Shown here: positions 32,519 to 44,194 of the stretch, in pieces
How the letters are laid out: every line of letters begins with the position of its first letter
Numbering within the stretch: the first letter of the stretch is position 1
NCBI GenBank assembly: GCA_022495005.1
Contig: JAGYXB010000825.1
Span: 5,146,001 to 5,210,000 of the forward strand
Source: Rhyacophila brunnea
Lineage: Eukaryota; Arthropoda; Insecta; Trichoptera; Rhyacophilidae
Length of the DNA: 64,000 nt
Reading direction: 5' to 3'
Notes under the pieces: model-generated
What the model was told of the DNA's origin: nothing
Seen by the model: only the letters and a program-made list of their open reading frames with translations
The model's database searches: none
Made by a program: the position numbers and the translations under genes

Positions 32519-35500
32519 CAGTGGTGAAGGGTAGAGGTAGGCTGTTAATATCCGCCATAAATAGTGCACACAAAACTATGGCAGTCATACGTATTTGTTT
32601 TCATTGAAATAAGACTACAAATTTAGAGATGGTGATGGTAAGTTTTTAAAATTCATCTAAACCCTGCGAAACCAAGCCATAAAAGATAATAGTCATAAAA
32701 TACTCGTATACCTCTAAAATATCTAAAATTATGCAAATAAATCATACATAACTTTGAATATTTTATAGATAGAATAATATATTTTATGTATTATAGTTTG
32801 GTTTAGAAAGGGCGTAATGAATTTAAAAAAAGAACCAAGAATATTGTGTAATATCGACTACCTCATGGAATAACACACTAACTCTAAATTATCAACTTTT
32901 CAGGAGAGCAAAAAAAAACATTCAAAAAAATGTGTAGCATAAGCCGTTTATTGTGTGCAAATATTATTTAAATAATAATTTATATCTTTAAATAGCGAAT
33001 CATTTAAGCAGACAATCAACTTTTGCATGTCATTAATTTAGAAAATAATACCCTAAATGTGTTTTTCCACGGTAAGTTTGACAACTAAAATATTACATCT
33101 AGATTTGGTGTGATTTTTTCCGTTTATATTTTTTAGAGGGTGTGTATATCTATACTTGGTGTGTTTTTCCACGTTATTATTATTTTTTTCATAAAAAAAA
33201 GTACCACGTAACTTGGGGTGATGTTTTTTTCCATGCCTATTCTGAACGATAATCTTAAATATCTCGACTTAGAGTGATTTTTGTTTTGAATTTTACGAGG
33301 AATGACATACTATGTGCTCTTAGTTTTTTTTCTCTCGATAATATACGATTAAACCTAAAATATTTTTAGATATTCTGATGGAATATGAGGAGGTTTCTTA
33401 ATTTAACAATATTTTATCGCAATAAACTGTATTTTAACCATTCAGTCAGTTTCAGGTAATTGTTTTTCAGAACATACTATTATAGTAAGATAATTGCAAA
33501 AGGTACTAAATGAATATTTCACTCAACATAATAATGATTAATAGTATATATTAAAGAAAATGATAGGATAGTTAGTTACCTATATATTTTACGTAAATTA
33601 CGTTTGCATTGCAGCATTGTCAAGTAAATAGGTACCTACATGGAACGTTATGTAAATAAATCTTCTTTTATATTAAGTGTGGGAAAACTATCAACTAACA
33701 TACAACTGTATTCTTAAAATTAGATTTAAAATACGTAAAAATATTACTTATAAGACTTATACTTCTATGCAGCTACTTATTTCTATCGCACCCAATGACA
33801 TTATTAATGGACGACGCACTCAATACAATAGCTAGCAAGTAAATTCGCGCATTCGCATGTATAGGTAGACGTCACGCAATTTACATTATACGATATCACG
33901 CATCGTGAAGCAATATGACCTTTATTGTAATGGCGTTAGAGCAGTGTTTCTAATGTCAATGTTCATTTGAGCAAACCCGTTCGAACCGAACCATTCGGCA
34001 GACCCAACAAAAAGCATCAGGAATTTATAGCAATATCACCTTTATTGTAATGGCGTTAGAACAGATTATGCCATTCGGCAGACCCGACAATAAAGTGAGT
34101 GTCATTTTCTTTTCCAGATGATTTGTCCATATTAATGTCATTGATCGCACCTCGCTTAGCTGTTTGTAGATGCTAAAGATAACAATAGTCATCCTTGCTA
34201 ACAATATCATAAACAGTGAGATTGTAGATGGCATATTTTCTCTTATAATGAAAGACTCATACTTCATTTTACGGAAATATATTATTAATATGTTCAATTA
34301 CACTATTTTTGTTGCTTCATTGAGTAGATGAGGACAGTTGTTGTGCCTGCCTCGACTATCCAATAGCAATTTTGACTCTTCATTTTTTTTAAAAGCACTC
34401 ACCACCCACATATTTGAAATTGAAAGCGATTGTAAAAACATAGTTTTTCACACTTTTATTATTTCGTCATTGCATTGCAAATTATAAATAAGTGCCTTTG
34501 GACGTCTTGAAGCTGGTAGTTTTTGGGTTTTCTTTTGCACTGACTTGCCATATCGTAATCGTCTCTCCGTTGTCTCTCATGATAGCCAATCATCCAAAAA
34601 TGAATCAAACCTAACTTGACGTTCGGATTCACTCATTTTTGAGGCACATTTGAATAGACAAGATTTTTTACACGGTGCTACCATGGTATTCAAATATTCT
34701 TCACCCGAATTGAATACTTTTTTGGCTCTCTTCCTTTTCCACAAGTCTGAAAAATTACAGCTCTCTTCTTTTTCTCGATTCAGGTATATCAATGGTGGAA
34801 ATACTCTGTACATATGCACTAGGTAAGGACAATGTAATATGTGGTGATGTGATGTCTACAAGTGCATTTGTGTCTAAAGGTGGCAAAGTACTCAGACAGA
34901 GTTTAATATTATTATGCTCTGAAGTAGACCCATATATTTCATTCTGTGTAAGACCTGCTGGAATTTTTGTAATTTATTCGATCCAATCATTCCCAAATCC
35001 CCTCCAAATGTTTGTGTCATATTTGGCACACTGAAAGAACAGCTAAAGCCCAATAATTTAGGATCACTAGAAGTATTATTGGAATTTGATATGTATTCGG
35101 AGTTTTCAGATGGGTTAAAATCAATCTGGTTATCATCGTGGACTATGCAATTTTCATCCAGACATGCAATGATTCTTTTTGACTTTTTTGACTACCGTAT
35201 TTATCATAAAAGTATAGTTAAAAGTATTGTCAATACATATGCAAAAATAGGCAAGTATTACCTTACCTACTTATCACAAGTCGTCATGGAATCAATACAA
35301 GAAGAAGAATTAATGAAGGTTGTAAATTAGAAACCAATGGTGCAAATATGCATTTATACGATGCTTACTAATGATAGGAAGACATTATAGTTTATATTAC
35401 GACACACAGAATATTATAAACATTGAAAATTCTGTAGGAGCCAATAGTACTGACAGAATATTTACGGTTGAATTATTTATAATTATAGCCTAAAAATGTG

Positions 35501-36485
35501 TTGTCTGAAGTAGGAGATTATTAAAGCTACATTTTATTTACCTTTATTGTTTCCATCCTTTATTGTATTAGTCTCTTGAGCTAATTGTAATATTCGCCGA
35601 GATATAGTTGGAGACATATTAACTAAATGGAATAGTGCATAACTTAAATTAAAATTCCATCAAGTACCTACTATCAGTCGATAGTATTAATAATAATATT
35701 AAAATTAGTCTCTTGTTCACAATAACAAAAATAATACAACTTTACTGTCACAAAATCAATCTGCGATAATGAAAGTAGGTGCGATTCATTACAAAGGATA
35801 ATGATTTTTCAATACAGTGTTGTTATATGTTGGTAAAGGCGAGATTTGCAGGTGAAAGTTGAATTAGTGTCATATTCTACGGTGAAATCATAGTTAAATG
35901 ATACACTAAAATGATTTGTGTAGGGAGCGTGCATATTTTTTCCGAGTAATATCATACCAACTCGGCATAGTGTCATATTCAGTGTCACATAAAAATTAAT
36001 AACAATAACTTGCGATACCAACTACAGGTGGATTATCATTCCACGTTATTTAAGATTTGACAACAAATGTTATATAATCATAACTCTACTTACGAGTATT
36101 ATTTTAAACAGTATTTTGGGTGTTTTTCGAGAAAAAAATCCAAAAAAAAATTGGCTGGTGTGGTATTTTTTTATATGCAACAATAACTCAAAAAACATAA
36201 AACACACTATTTTGAATTGGTGTGTTATTCCATGAGGTAGTCGATATGTATTTTTAATCCAACGAAAACAAATTAGTATGAATGAAAAAGTGTGCACAAT
36301 TTTGTCGTATCGCTCAAAGTATACCAAAGCTATTAAGCAGGGCTTAATTGATTTTTTAATAATTTGCCAACACCATCTGTAAATTGTTGTCTTATTTCAA
36401 TTACAATAAATACGAGTGACGGACAAAGTTTAACGTGAACTATTTATGGCATATCTTAACAGCCTACCTCCACCCTTCGCTACTG
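32519..36485 (-). mobile_element. 3.97-kb TIR transposon (T1) with long, motif-rich ends
   Basis: The left end (cagtggtgaagggtag, aggtaggctgtta, ccataaatagt) is matched inversely at the right end (actatttatggc, taacagcctacct, acccttcgctactg) over about 130 bp at roughly three-quarters identity. A second inverted block (atcgactacctcatggaata) pairs 32853-32885 with 36217-36247. Between these lie iterated gtgtttttccacg-like motifs (33058, 33108, 33160, 33220 and inverse or related forms near 36118-36230). ATAAAT borders both sides. A decayed transposase lies at 34300-34819. The same transposase type occurs in T2 (56140-60073). Confidence 0.7.
34300..34819 (-). pseudogene. N-terminal part of a DDE-type transposase, decayed
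   Basis: The minus strand reads WKRKRAKKVFNSGEEYLNT, then CKKSCLFKCASKMSESERQ; after stops and shifts, DSRGRHNNCPHLLNEATK appears near 34330. This is the pattern of a transposase family common in insect genomes but usually annotated as uncharacterised (KRKR…G.EY…C…KCS.K.SE.ERQ…D.RG.H.N). The catalytic part cannot be assembled. I do not assign a superfamily. Confidence 0.5.
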
Positions 36486-36491
36486 ATAAAT

Positions 36492-36873
36492 CGAGTGCTT
36501 AAAGTCAGACAACGTTATCTACAAAAAAGTGTTTTTTTTTTTTTTTTGAGAAAACGTTATTTACATTTACGGCTACATGATAGTCAAACAACGTTATGTC
36601 AATTTTTTCTAATTTCTTATTAAATCGTCAGTAAAGTTTAACGCTAACTCCATAAGTTACCCTTGTTTTCATATTTTTTTAAAACTATCCCTATAAATTT
36701 TAACATCATCATAAGCAAGATAAATGTACAATACACAATAAATTATAAAATATTAACATTAGGTTTTAAATAAACATTTCCCTTGTTGAGTTACAAGAAT
36801 CTAAAATAACGATTTTTTGCTCTCCTGTAAAGTTGCACTTTTGTAGATAGTGTTGTTTGACACTCAGCCCTCG
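36492..36873. mobile_element. Small inverted-repeat element
   Basis: The left arm (cgagtgcttaaagtcagac, aacgttatctac) and right arm (gtagatagtgttgtttgaca, ctcag, ctcg) are inverted relatives. A second cagac/gtcaaacaacgttat word occurs inside at 36587. It directly follows T1. Confidence 0.5.
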
Positions 36874-37413
36874 AAATAGACCCAGTAAGTGAAGACATGT
36901 GCTGGACATGTCGGTCGGTGGACAATCGCAAAACCCGGGTCGTAAAAAACGACTCAAATGGAATAGTATAAAAGTTAAATCAATCTAGAAATATATTATA
37001 CATACATATATGACGAAATCGCAGAACGGATACACAGCGTCGCTGTAGGATTGGTTTCCCGAGTAGACCAAATGTTCAGGAGACGAAAAACAAATTTCAT
37101 AATCCTATATTGAAATACATGGAGATAAATAAATTGTTATTTCTACAGCATATGAATGATGTATTCATTACCATTACAAAGTAATTTAAAGAAAGGGATG
37201 GTTCTAGCCCAATTAGATACAAAAAAAAACATTCTGCATTAAGAGGTCGATTTCGACAAAAACAGATATTCGGCAAACCAATCATATAGCGACGACAGGT
37301 GTCGACAAATCTATTAACGTATTGTACGACAACATGTTCTTGGCTAAGTAAAGGAAGGCGCTGTTGTCGACTAACTGGGAGGAGCTTATTTGTTTATATC
37401 GACTGTAGAATAG
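36874..37413. other. Unclassified intron sequence
   Basis: No gene or bounded element recognised. Confidence 0.35.
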
Positions 37414-37770
37414 AAAAAGGGCGTAACCCTCAGTTTTTTTCAAAATAGGTTTTATTGCATAATAACGTTGTACACGACTAAATACATGTTGTGTCTAAAG
37501 GATTTAAGCTGCAAATGCCGATTTATTATTTAAATTTAGCTAACATAAAAAAAGAAGGAACTGTTGTGGGAAAAACGACTTAACCATCATTTTTATTGGC
37601 TTTTTTAAAAATTAACTCTATAATTAATATCAGATAAGAGATATAAAAACCAAATTATCAAATATCGTACAATTCAAGGTTATGACTTATTTTGTATTTT
37701 AACTTTGACTGAAAACCATAACAAAAACGTGTTTTGTAAAAATTTGATTTGTGTGGATTACGCCCTTTTT
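37414..37770. mobile_element. MITE with ends gggcgtaa / ttacgccc
   Basis: The ends aaaaagggcgtaa and ttacgcccttttt are a perfect 13-base inverted pair. The internal start (accctcagttttt, taaatacatgttg, aagctgcaaatgccg) matches the partial copy at 63795-64000. It is non-coding. Confidence 0.65.
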
Positions 37771-37858
37771 CCTTTCCACAATCGATATAATGGAAGTGCA
37801 TTTAAAAATGGGAGGAGCATGTTAGTTCACAGTAGCAGGTAGCTGTTCTCTCTACACC

Positions 37859-39420
37859 AGCAAAAGTTCTGGAGATTATCATGCACAGCATGATTTCTCC
37901 AAAAATTGAGTCATTTATAATGAATGAACAGCATGGATTTAGGCAGGCCGATCAACGGAAACCAACCTGATGGTATTCACTGATTATGTGTTGTCAGTAC
38001 TAGATAGAGGCAGCCAGGTTGACTGTTCTTACAATGATTTCTCGAAGGCATTTAACAGAGTCGATCACGATATTCTAATGGAAAAATTCCAACTAATTGG
38101 ATTGTCTGATCGATTTCTCAGGTTATTCGGGAGTTATTGTAAGAATCGTCAACAATACGTATCGTACGGCCTTTATCAGTTACAGACATTTGAAACATTT
38201 TCTGGTGTGCCTCAGGGCTCAAACTTGGGGCCATTGCTGTTCACGATTTTTATAAATGACAGCATTGGTAATTAAAAATGCTATGTTTTTGTTGTTTGCT
38301 GACGACTTGAAACTCTTCATATAAGTTGTCACCTTGGACGACTGTCGTCAACTCCAACTTGATATAGATAATATATTAGATTGGGGCAGGCGTAACAAAC
38401 TGGTCTTCGATATTGATAAATGCAATGTTTTATCGTTTACTAAAGCCTCACGAGTATTGTTTTTCCAGTATTCGATGCATGGCAGAGTTCTCTCGTGAAT
38501 ATCATCTGTAAGAGATCTTGGAATAACGTTTGACAGTAAACTGACGTTTAGTGGTCATATAGATACCATTTGTAAAAAGGCGCTAATGATGTTGGACTTT
38601 GTCTTAGGTACTTCCCGGGTCTTTTCGGATGTTACGGCACTAAAAATTCTCTATTACTCCTTAGTTAGAAGCAAACTTGAGAGTGGGTCTATCGTTTGGG
38701 CCCCGCATCAGTTGAAGTACGGCCTTATGGTGGAGAGAGTCCAAAAGAATTTTTTAAGACTCCTTTACTTTCGGCTGTATGGATATTATCCGTGACTCTA
38801 TCCGACCGATTTTCTCTTAGGGATGCTTACATACTGTAGCTTAAAATTTAGAAGGATTTTATTTAGCTACATATTTTTTCAGACTTATACGCGGCGTAAA
38901 TGTGAACTCTGCCATTCTTGGTGGTGTTGGCTTGGGAAGGCCATTTGACAATGACTATTATCCCAGTCCAGTCGATTTTCAGACTGTACTAAGGGTTACC
39001 TGAGATTTTGTGATCTGATAATTACCTTAGGAATCGAGGGCATCCGTTGTTTGTTCTCCCACGGTGCAGAACTAACCTGCCATTAGTAATGCCAATTGGG
39101 AGGGCAGTAACCATGTTTAATGAAATCGCTTCGGATATTGATATATTCCACTTACGTGAGGGTGAATTTAGGTGGACGTTGTTTTATAAGTTTTTAAGAT
39201 ATGGTCTATCAAAGTTCACTCTGTGTGCTTCTATCTACTTTTATTTTGTTATTTATGTTATTTCTTTTCTTATTTTATTTCTTATTTTATTACTTATTGT
39301 ATTATTAACTCACACTTCTCTTTATTTTTTTTATTTTTAAAAATTATTAACACTTATTTTATGTCATGTCGTGAACGCTTTGAATTTATAATTTGTTATG
39401 TTCATTACATGTAAAATCAA
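37859..39420 (+). pseudogene. Non-LTR retrotransposon reverse transcriptase, inactivated
   Basis: In order on the + strand: KVLEIIMHSMISPKIESFI, EQHGFRQ-GRSTETNLM (a frame change between), DFSKAFNRVDHDILMEK, GVPQGSNLGPLLFTIFIND, FADDLKLF, then the thumb region (SKLTFSGHIDTICKKA, YSLVRSKLESGSIVWA, LYPTDFLLGM). The FADD catalytic block is intact but stops and shifts break the frame, and the endonuclease is missing. The 3' end is AT-rich with aataaat. It lies in gene 1's last intron in sense orientation, ending about 100 bp before the final exon. Confidence 0.85.
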
Positions 39421-39526
39421 TAAATTTTATTTGAATTCGATTTAATTCACAGTTTTAACACGTAGCCAAGAAGATATTGCCATAGTGTAGGTAACTTTTG
39501 TTGGATCATCGTTATTTTATTTTCAG

Positions 39527-39738
39527 GTACTGGCGTTTGCTCTGGTGACAGTGGAGGAGGACTGGTGGTAAGTACCGTAACGAACTATGTAAAGAGATGG
39601 TACCTCGTAGGCATCGTCAGTGTATCACCTGAGGGCAGAACTGGCGATTTTTGCAGTATTGGAACCTACTCTACCTACACAAGAGTAATCAAATATAGAA
39701 ATGAAATAGAAGATATATTATATCCTATCCATCAATAA
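39527..39738 (+). CDS. Gene 1, terminal exon with catalytic serine
   Basis: The exon follows ttattttcag in phase 1 and ends at taa (39736-39738). It encodes residues 358-427: GTGVCSGDSGGGLVV with catalytic Ser366, then WYLVGIVSVSPEG and DFCSIGTYSTYTRV, ending ILYPIHQ. GDSGGG is the form typical of ModSP/HP14 proteases. The residue six before the serine, chymotrypsin position 189, is Gly, not the Asp of trypsin-like enzymes, so cleavage after Arg/Lys is not expected (inference). AATAAA overlaps the stop codon (39734-39739), and no clearer polyadenylation signal is seen just downstream. Confidence 0.93.
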
Positions 39739-40327
39739 AGGGATCGTTTCAATGAAGTTGTTTTAATATAAAACGTAAAAAAACTAATGGTGTCGCCTTT
39801 TGCAGTGGACTGTATAATTTTAAGGATGATGTGGATTCCGGATCAAGGGGTGGGGGCGATTTAACAGGATGCTAGACACTGACCTTTTATGGTGTTGATG
39901 ATGGCTCCGTGGTCTGGTTGTACTATCACTAGCGCGGTATTGTTTGTTTGGGTTACCCGCTGCGCGGCACTTGATGGTACACTGTTTATGGATGATAATG
40001 AGGTTAATAAATGATGATGATTGATTATATAAAATGATGAGAGCCGGTAAGGGTATCGCTTGAACGACGGTCACACTATATCAAGCTGACCCAGCCGGGG
40101 TCCACGAACTACTTCTGAACCAGTCTGTATAATAACGCTGTGCGGCAACACGCACCAGTGCTATTCTTGAGCTGACCCACGCGCGTCGGCGGTTTTGAAT
40201 TAACTGAATGTTGTTCGCAATTACAGTATTCTTATAACCCGTAATTGCTCATTGTCTGGTCTTGTGACAATACTAAATAAGGGGATTTGAAAGGGGGAAC
40301 TAAGGATGAATGCGACCTCAATTGAGG
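39739..40327. other. 3' flank of gene 1
   Basis: Probable 3' UTR at the start, then unclassified sequence with a GC-richer patch near 39840-40200. No gene seen. Confidence 0.4.
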
Positions 40328-40699
40328 ACCTTGTAAGAAGAACCACCTAACCCTCAAAAGTTTGTTCTGAGATATCCAGTGTTAAACATTTCGAAACATT
40401 TTCTTTCTATTATAGGATATGTTTACATATGTATGCTTTTGATATAATATTTTATAATATATATATATAATAATAATATAGCTTTGTAAAAGACCCAAGG
40501 TCTTAAGTTGTTATGCCACACAGCAGGGTACAAATTATAGAAATGAGTTTTTTTTAAATAATGGAACAATTGATAAATAGTGGAACAGAATGGTAAATTA
40601 TGTATAGGAAATGGTAATAAATTTAACTAAAAAGTATTTTAAAGAATAATTATATACAATCGAAATTAAAAAATAACATAAATTACAGGGTTAACCCTT

Positions 40700-41090
40700 T
40701 CAATACCGGCAAAAAAAAAATAGAAAACCCTCCCACACCGGCATGATTTCAGAAAAATCTTTCATTTCATAGTGTTGTACTAAAATGCTTACAAAAGATA
40801 TATTTATGGGGACATTGGAATAAAACTCAGATTTTCTTACAATGCAATCAATATTTATATATTGTGTGGTATTTTTGCCAGCAAGATCCTTTGTGAAGAG
40901 GCACATAGCACTCTTGACAAAGGTATCTGGTCTCTCCTCGCCTCTTATACGCAGCACATACTTGCAGCATACAGCACATACACAGACTCGCGATGGATAC
41001 TGTTTTTTTTCAATCGGTGGATGCAACCTTCAGAGTATGTCTGGATATTATTCCAGACAATCTATTATTGCCGGTGAATTCATTTAATTC
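40700..41090 (-). pseudogene. piggyBac transposase C-terminal Cys-rich domain fragment
   Basis: Minus strand: HPPIEKKQYPSRVCVCAVCC, then RIRGEERPDTF and CLFTKDLAG. This resembles the piggyBac tail (H.P…P..KK..P.R.C.VC……TR..C..C…LC…CF), with part of the zinc-binding cysteines lost. The catalytic DDD domain is absent. Confidence 0.5.
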
Positions 41091-41103
41091 GGGATTCGGA
41101 GAA

Positions 41104-41812
41104 TCCGAACTGTCACTCTCGCCAACTGTCTCCAGCCCTCGCCAATTGTCTAAAACTATCTTCAACTGTCTTCAACTGTCTCCAGCTGTCTTCAACTGTC
41201 TCCAACTCTCGTCAACTGTCTCCAACTGTCCCCAACTCTCGCCAACTGTCTCCAAATGTTTCCAACTGTCTTCAAGTGTCTCCAACTCTCGACAACTGTC
41301 TCTAACTGTCTGCAACTATCTCCAACTCTCGCCAACTGTCTCCAACTGTCCGCAACTCTAGCCAACTGTCTCCAACTCTCGCCAACTGCCTCTAACTGTC
41401 TGCAACTATCTCCAACTCTCGCCAACTGTCTCCAACTGTCCGCAACTCTAGCCAACTGTCTCCAACTCTCGCCAACTATATCTAACTGTCTGCAACTATC
41501 TCCAACTCTCGCCAACTCTCTCCAACTGTCCGCAACTCTATCCAACTGTCTCCAACTCTCGCCAACTGTCACCAACTGTCCCCAACTCTTTCCAACTGTC
41601 TCCAAATGTTTCCAACTATCTGCAACTGTCTCAAACTGTCTAAAAATGTCTCCAACTGTCTCCAACTCTCGTCAACTGTCTTCAACTATCCCTAACTCTC
41701 GCCAACTGTCTCCAATTGTCTCTAACTGTCTCCAACTGTCTCCAACTGTCGCCAACTGTCTCCAACTGTCTGCAACTATCTTCAACTCTCGCCAACTGTC
41801 TCCAATATCTCC
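41104..41812. repeat. 10-bp minisatellite (tccaactgtc)n, about 700 bp
   Basis: Around 70 imperfect copies of tccaactgtc, with common variants tccaactctc and gccaactgtc, and higher-order blocks near 41330-41460 that repeat as larger units. Because the unit is 10 bp, each frame runs through all three phases in 30 bp, and the unit has no stop on either strand. The long open frames here on both strands are a consequence of the repeat and not evidence of a gene. Confidence 0.95.
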
Positions 41813-43200
41813 GATTCTCCGAATTCTTTAAAAAACATAGCATATTATTGCTAGAAATGATCTGGAAAAACAATAAACTCTTAGATACTTATAAGTATTA
41901 GAAATAGAATGTAATAAACATAAACGTCAAAACTGTATACACATGTTGAGGTTAGAAATATGACAGATGAAAAAAACTAGAAAATGAACGTTCCAGGTAG
42001 TATTTAATTCTTACAAAAACATAGGAAATTATTTCTAGAAATGATTTAAACATATAAGCTTACCTTTTTGTTATCCTTCTTTTTGAATAGTGACAAATTC
42101 TGTTGCGAAAGGCATAAAATATTTTAGCTGTCACTTGAATGAACACGTAAGCACGAATGGTGAAATCGCGACATCACCCGAAAAAAACGATGTTTTGTAA
42201 ACAATATTTTCCAGTCGATACTAGTAGTATCTACTAACAAATGATGCAGAAGTGTGGATTGAACCTTTGCTTACTTGACTGCATCAAAATTTTTTCAAAA
42301 AAGTCAATAGATGGCTGAAAATATTAAATTAATTGCGGCCCGGAAAAAAACCGGAAATTTCCGGGTCCGGTACTAAACGGAATAAACATTAATCACGGAA
42401 ATTTCCGGGTCCGGTATGATAAGGGTTAAAAACTATTTATGCGTTTTCGAGAACACAAAAAGTTGTACACATAGGAATGTGGTCTATTTTCCCGGATGTT
42501 GTAGTATTACATTTATTTATTATTTCTATTGTATCAATAAGTGCCAAAAGAGCAGTATTTTGGGCATTTTTTATTACCAATGCTCCAAAGATTATCAAAA
42601 AACTCTTTTTGAAATATACATCCAATTTTATCCGAGCACTGTTTTGGACAGCACTTTTTGACACAAACAAAAGATTTTTCTATTAACTTTTTTCCCAGTA
42701 CTTGCTTTAATGTTACACCAGAATTTCTTTTTTACTTAGCTACTTCCTTCTTCTAATTTTCTTTACATACTTTACGTTTCACTCCAAGATTTCACTGTCA
42801 GATGCATCCGAGATTGTTTCATTTTGTGTACGAGTGTCACTCGCTTGATGATCATTATGTGGATAATCAATCATAATTACACGTCTTGCTATCTTTTACT
42901 ACTTCTTAATATAATATGATGTCTGTTTATGGTTAAAAAACGAAAATATATGTTAAAAGAACAATTACAACCAAAGTATCTGACAGATAAAAGTGTGGTT
43001 ATGATACCACCTAAATGGCCGTAAAATCTTAGATGGAAGAACAACTTATGAGGTGTCCCAACTTCAATCAACATATAGCTCTATTGACCAAATACAGAAA
43101 TATTTTTTTGAGAGCTTAATAGCCAGGTTATAAACCTTGCTAAATACAACAAGGACCAAAAATCCACTTAAGGTGATTTAGGTGGTTCTTCTTACAAGGT

Positions 43201-44194
43201 ATTTATTCAATTTGGCCCAACGAACTAATTAAAAAAAACTGACAAATCCCGATTACTTACGTTATTATAGTTCAATAACCGAATAAGATTAATTTTTATT
43301 TCTTGTAAAAATCTATGTATTTTTTTATATTTTAAAACTATCATTAATAAGGTATATAACAAACTCTACGTGAATCTCAAAAAACTTTAAACGATGTCAT
43401 ATTGATTTAAAAAAAAACATAAATAACATGGAACATTACAAACACTTTTGCAATCGGACTGTAATTTTTAGCATATGTTTTTAATCGTTAATACCTACCT
43501 ACTTTATCATTGAAATAAATAATATTTAAATTTTTATAAATTTCATTTAAAATATTGATAGGTATGTTTAATATTTATTTTAATAATACAATATATACAT
43601 ATACAAAAGAAAACAGCATAATATTGACCAAACGAATCATGGTTTGTTTGTTGATTCTATGGTCGCACGAGTAAGGGTAAAAAAACTTGTTGTTGAGATC
43701 ACCAAACTTGGCATACCTACATTATGTCCACACCCATCATCGACGGTTAGGAAGAGGAACTACCTGAAATTCAACTCCCTATAAAAGAGCGCCCGTATTT
43801 CTCAAATTACCCCCCAAAAAATTCAAATTATTTTAATATATTTTGTAAGCAGGGTATCCAATGAATTCAATACAACACTCTAAAATGTCCATAGCTCGAG
43901 CTATCCAAGATGGCGACCAAAGTGGCTAAGTGGAGTGGTGGTTTCCAAATTATAGGCTGTCACATTAAACCATCACCTGGAAAGACAGATTCGGAAGATC
44001 GTGGAATTAATTCTCTATAATTAGGACAAAAGGAAAGAGCACCACGTATATTATCTATGAGTACCAGTTGTGTCTCTCTCTCTCTCTCTCTCTCTCTACC
44101 CGCGGTCTGGGTTGACATCCGATTTCACTCTGTATCAGAGGCCTTCTACTGACGTATTTTATGACAATCATGTAATATAATTTATATACGATGG
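43201..44194. other. Intergenic, unclassified, with (TC)n microsatellite
   Basis: No gene recognised. A (tc)n tract of about 25 bp lies at 44072-44097. The stretch 43620-44060 is of higher complexity and could be an unrecognised repeat. Confidence 0.45.

Larger units (their letters stand above)
40695..42425 (-). mobile_element. piggyBac-type transposon relic at TTAA
   Basis: TTAA lies on both sides (40691-40694 and 42426-42429). The ends are ccctttcaataccgg at the left and ccggtatgataaggg at the right, an inverted pair starting CCCTT as in piggyBac elements. The left portion encodes, on the minus strand, the Cys-rich C-terminus of a piggyBac transposase. Most of the coding region is replaced by a minisatellite. 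A second ccgggtccggta word occurs at 42361-42377, so the right end contains a short internal repeat. Confidence 0.7.
40328..43200. mobile_element. 2.87-kb element with perfect 23-bp TIRs
   Basis: Positions 40328-40350 (accttgtaagaagaaccacc plus taa) are repeated exactly in inverse orientation at 43178-43200. The element contains a nested piggyBac relic (40695-42425). Outside that, a minus-strand frame at 42437-42670 (MSKSAVQN-like helix-turn-helix beginning, …IIFGALVIKNAQNTALL) may be host-element coding, but I do not recognise it. No target duplication found. Confidence 0.65.

Noticed and set aside
35079..35330. 83-codon + strand frame in T1
   Set aside because: No similarity to a known domain and located in the decayed interior of the transposon; the coding remnant recognised lies on the other strand.
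41104..41812. A CRISPR-like array
   Set aside because: There are no unique spacers; the units are contiguous degenerate 10-mers in a eukaryotic intergenic transposon.
41192..41831. Long open frames on both strands (157 and 191 codons) rich in LQLSPT or DSWRQL repeats
   Set aside because: They arise from the stop-free 10-bp minisatellite, which is open in all six frames. There is no start context, no splice signals and no non-repeat domain.
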